From CAYSPU01 sp964432995 (GTDB lineage: Bacteria; Verrucomicrobiota; Verrucomicrobiia; Limisphaerales; JAHDYP01), in NCBI GenBank assembly GCA_964432995.1, contig CAYSPU010000167.1, forward strand, positions 1 through 13,127: DNA of 13,127 nucleotides. The letters are read 5' to 3'. The translations under genes were made by a program, and so were the position numbers. Shown here piece after piece: positions 13,035-13,127 of this stretch. Numbering within the stretch: the first letter of the stretch is position 1; every line of letters starts with the position of its first letter. Under the pieces are notes generated by a model. That model was given only the letters and a program-made list of their open reading frames with translations. It did no database searches and was not told where the DNA came from.

Positions 13035-13127
13035 GGCAAACCGACAACCTGTTTTGCGCACCGTCAGGACATGGTGCGGGAGCACCGGGAGGCCAAATCC
13101 CAACACGGACCGTGGCCAGCCTCAGTC

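Overview
This is a GC-rich window with many Sec-exported, beta-rich proteins. The markers are an H-X9-DG pseudopilin, choice-of-anchor M domains, a collagen-like fibre with an S74 tail, and short secreted proteins of the GGGGTSTGGVY type. Together they suggest a free-living member of Verrucomicrobiota (Limisphaerales or Pedosphaera-like), or less likely a neighbouring PVC phylum. That assignment is inferred from protein style, not from a marker gene.

Layout. Positions 1-181 (minus) hold a fragment of an RHS/YD-repeat protein whose 5' side is cut off by an island of nested palindromic repeats (183-525). Positions 601-4100 (minus) hold thiD (thiamin pyrimidine kinase). Its stop overlaps, by ATGA, the start of a large secreted kexin-like S8 protein with PA, P and calcium-loop modules. 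In that protein the catalytic histidine appears to be replaced by aspartate. Positions 4261-4608 (plus) carry an ORF that looks genuine only in its first two thirds. Positions 4552-5407 (minus) are a compact operon of AbrB/MazE-like antitoxin, Doc toxin and a third small ORF, all joined by ATGA overlaps. A sigma-70-like promoter would make its transcript nearly leaderless.

Positions 5584-8149 (plus) are a surface-fibre operon. It has a promoter, a structured leader of about 140 nt, a 662-residue collagen-like fibre with a YadA-like head and a self-cleaving S74 chaperone, and an overlapping small secreted protein. A tRNA-Leu(CAA) lies at 8286-8372 (minus). A probable lipoprotein gene (8740-9273, plus) also has a promoter predicted to give a leaderless mRNA. 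Intergenic palindromic repeats flank it on both sides.

Positions 9678-13034 (minus) are a three-gene run: a pseudopilin, a protein with two choice-of-anchor M domains, and a protein with one such domain. All three M-domain copies share an H-x-H-x-N-W motif.

Taken together, the window is a mosaic of envelope and secreted proteins with one housekeeping gene (thiD), one tRNA and a toxin-antitoxin module, separated by short palindromic repeats. No phage, CRISPR array, intact transposase or classic antiviral defence system is visible.
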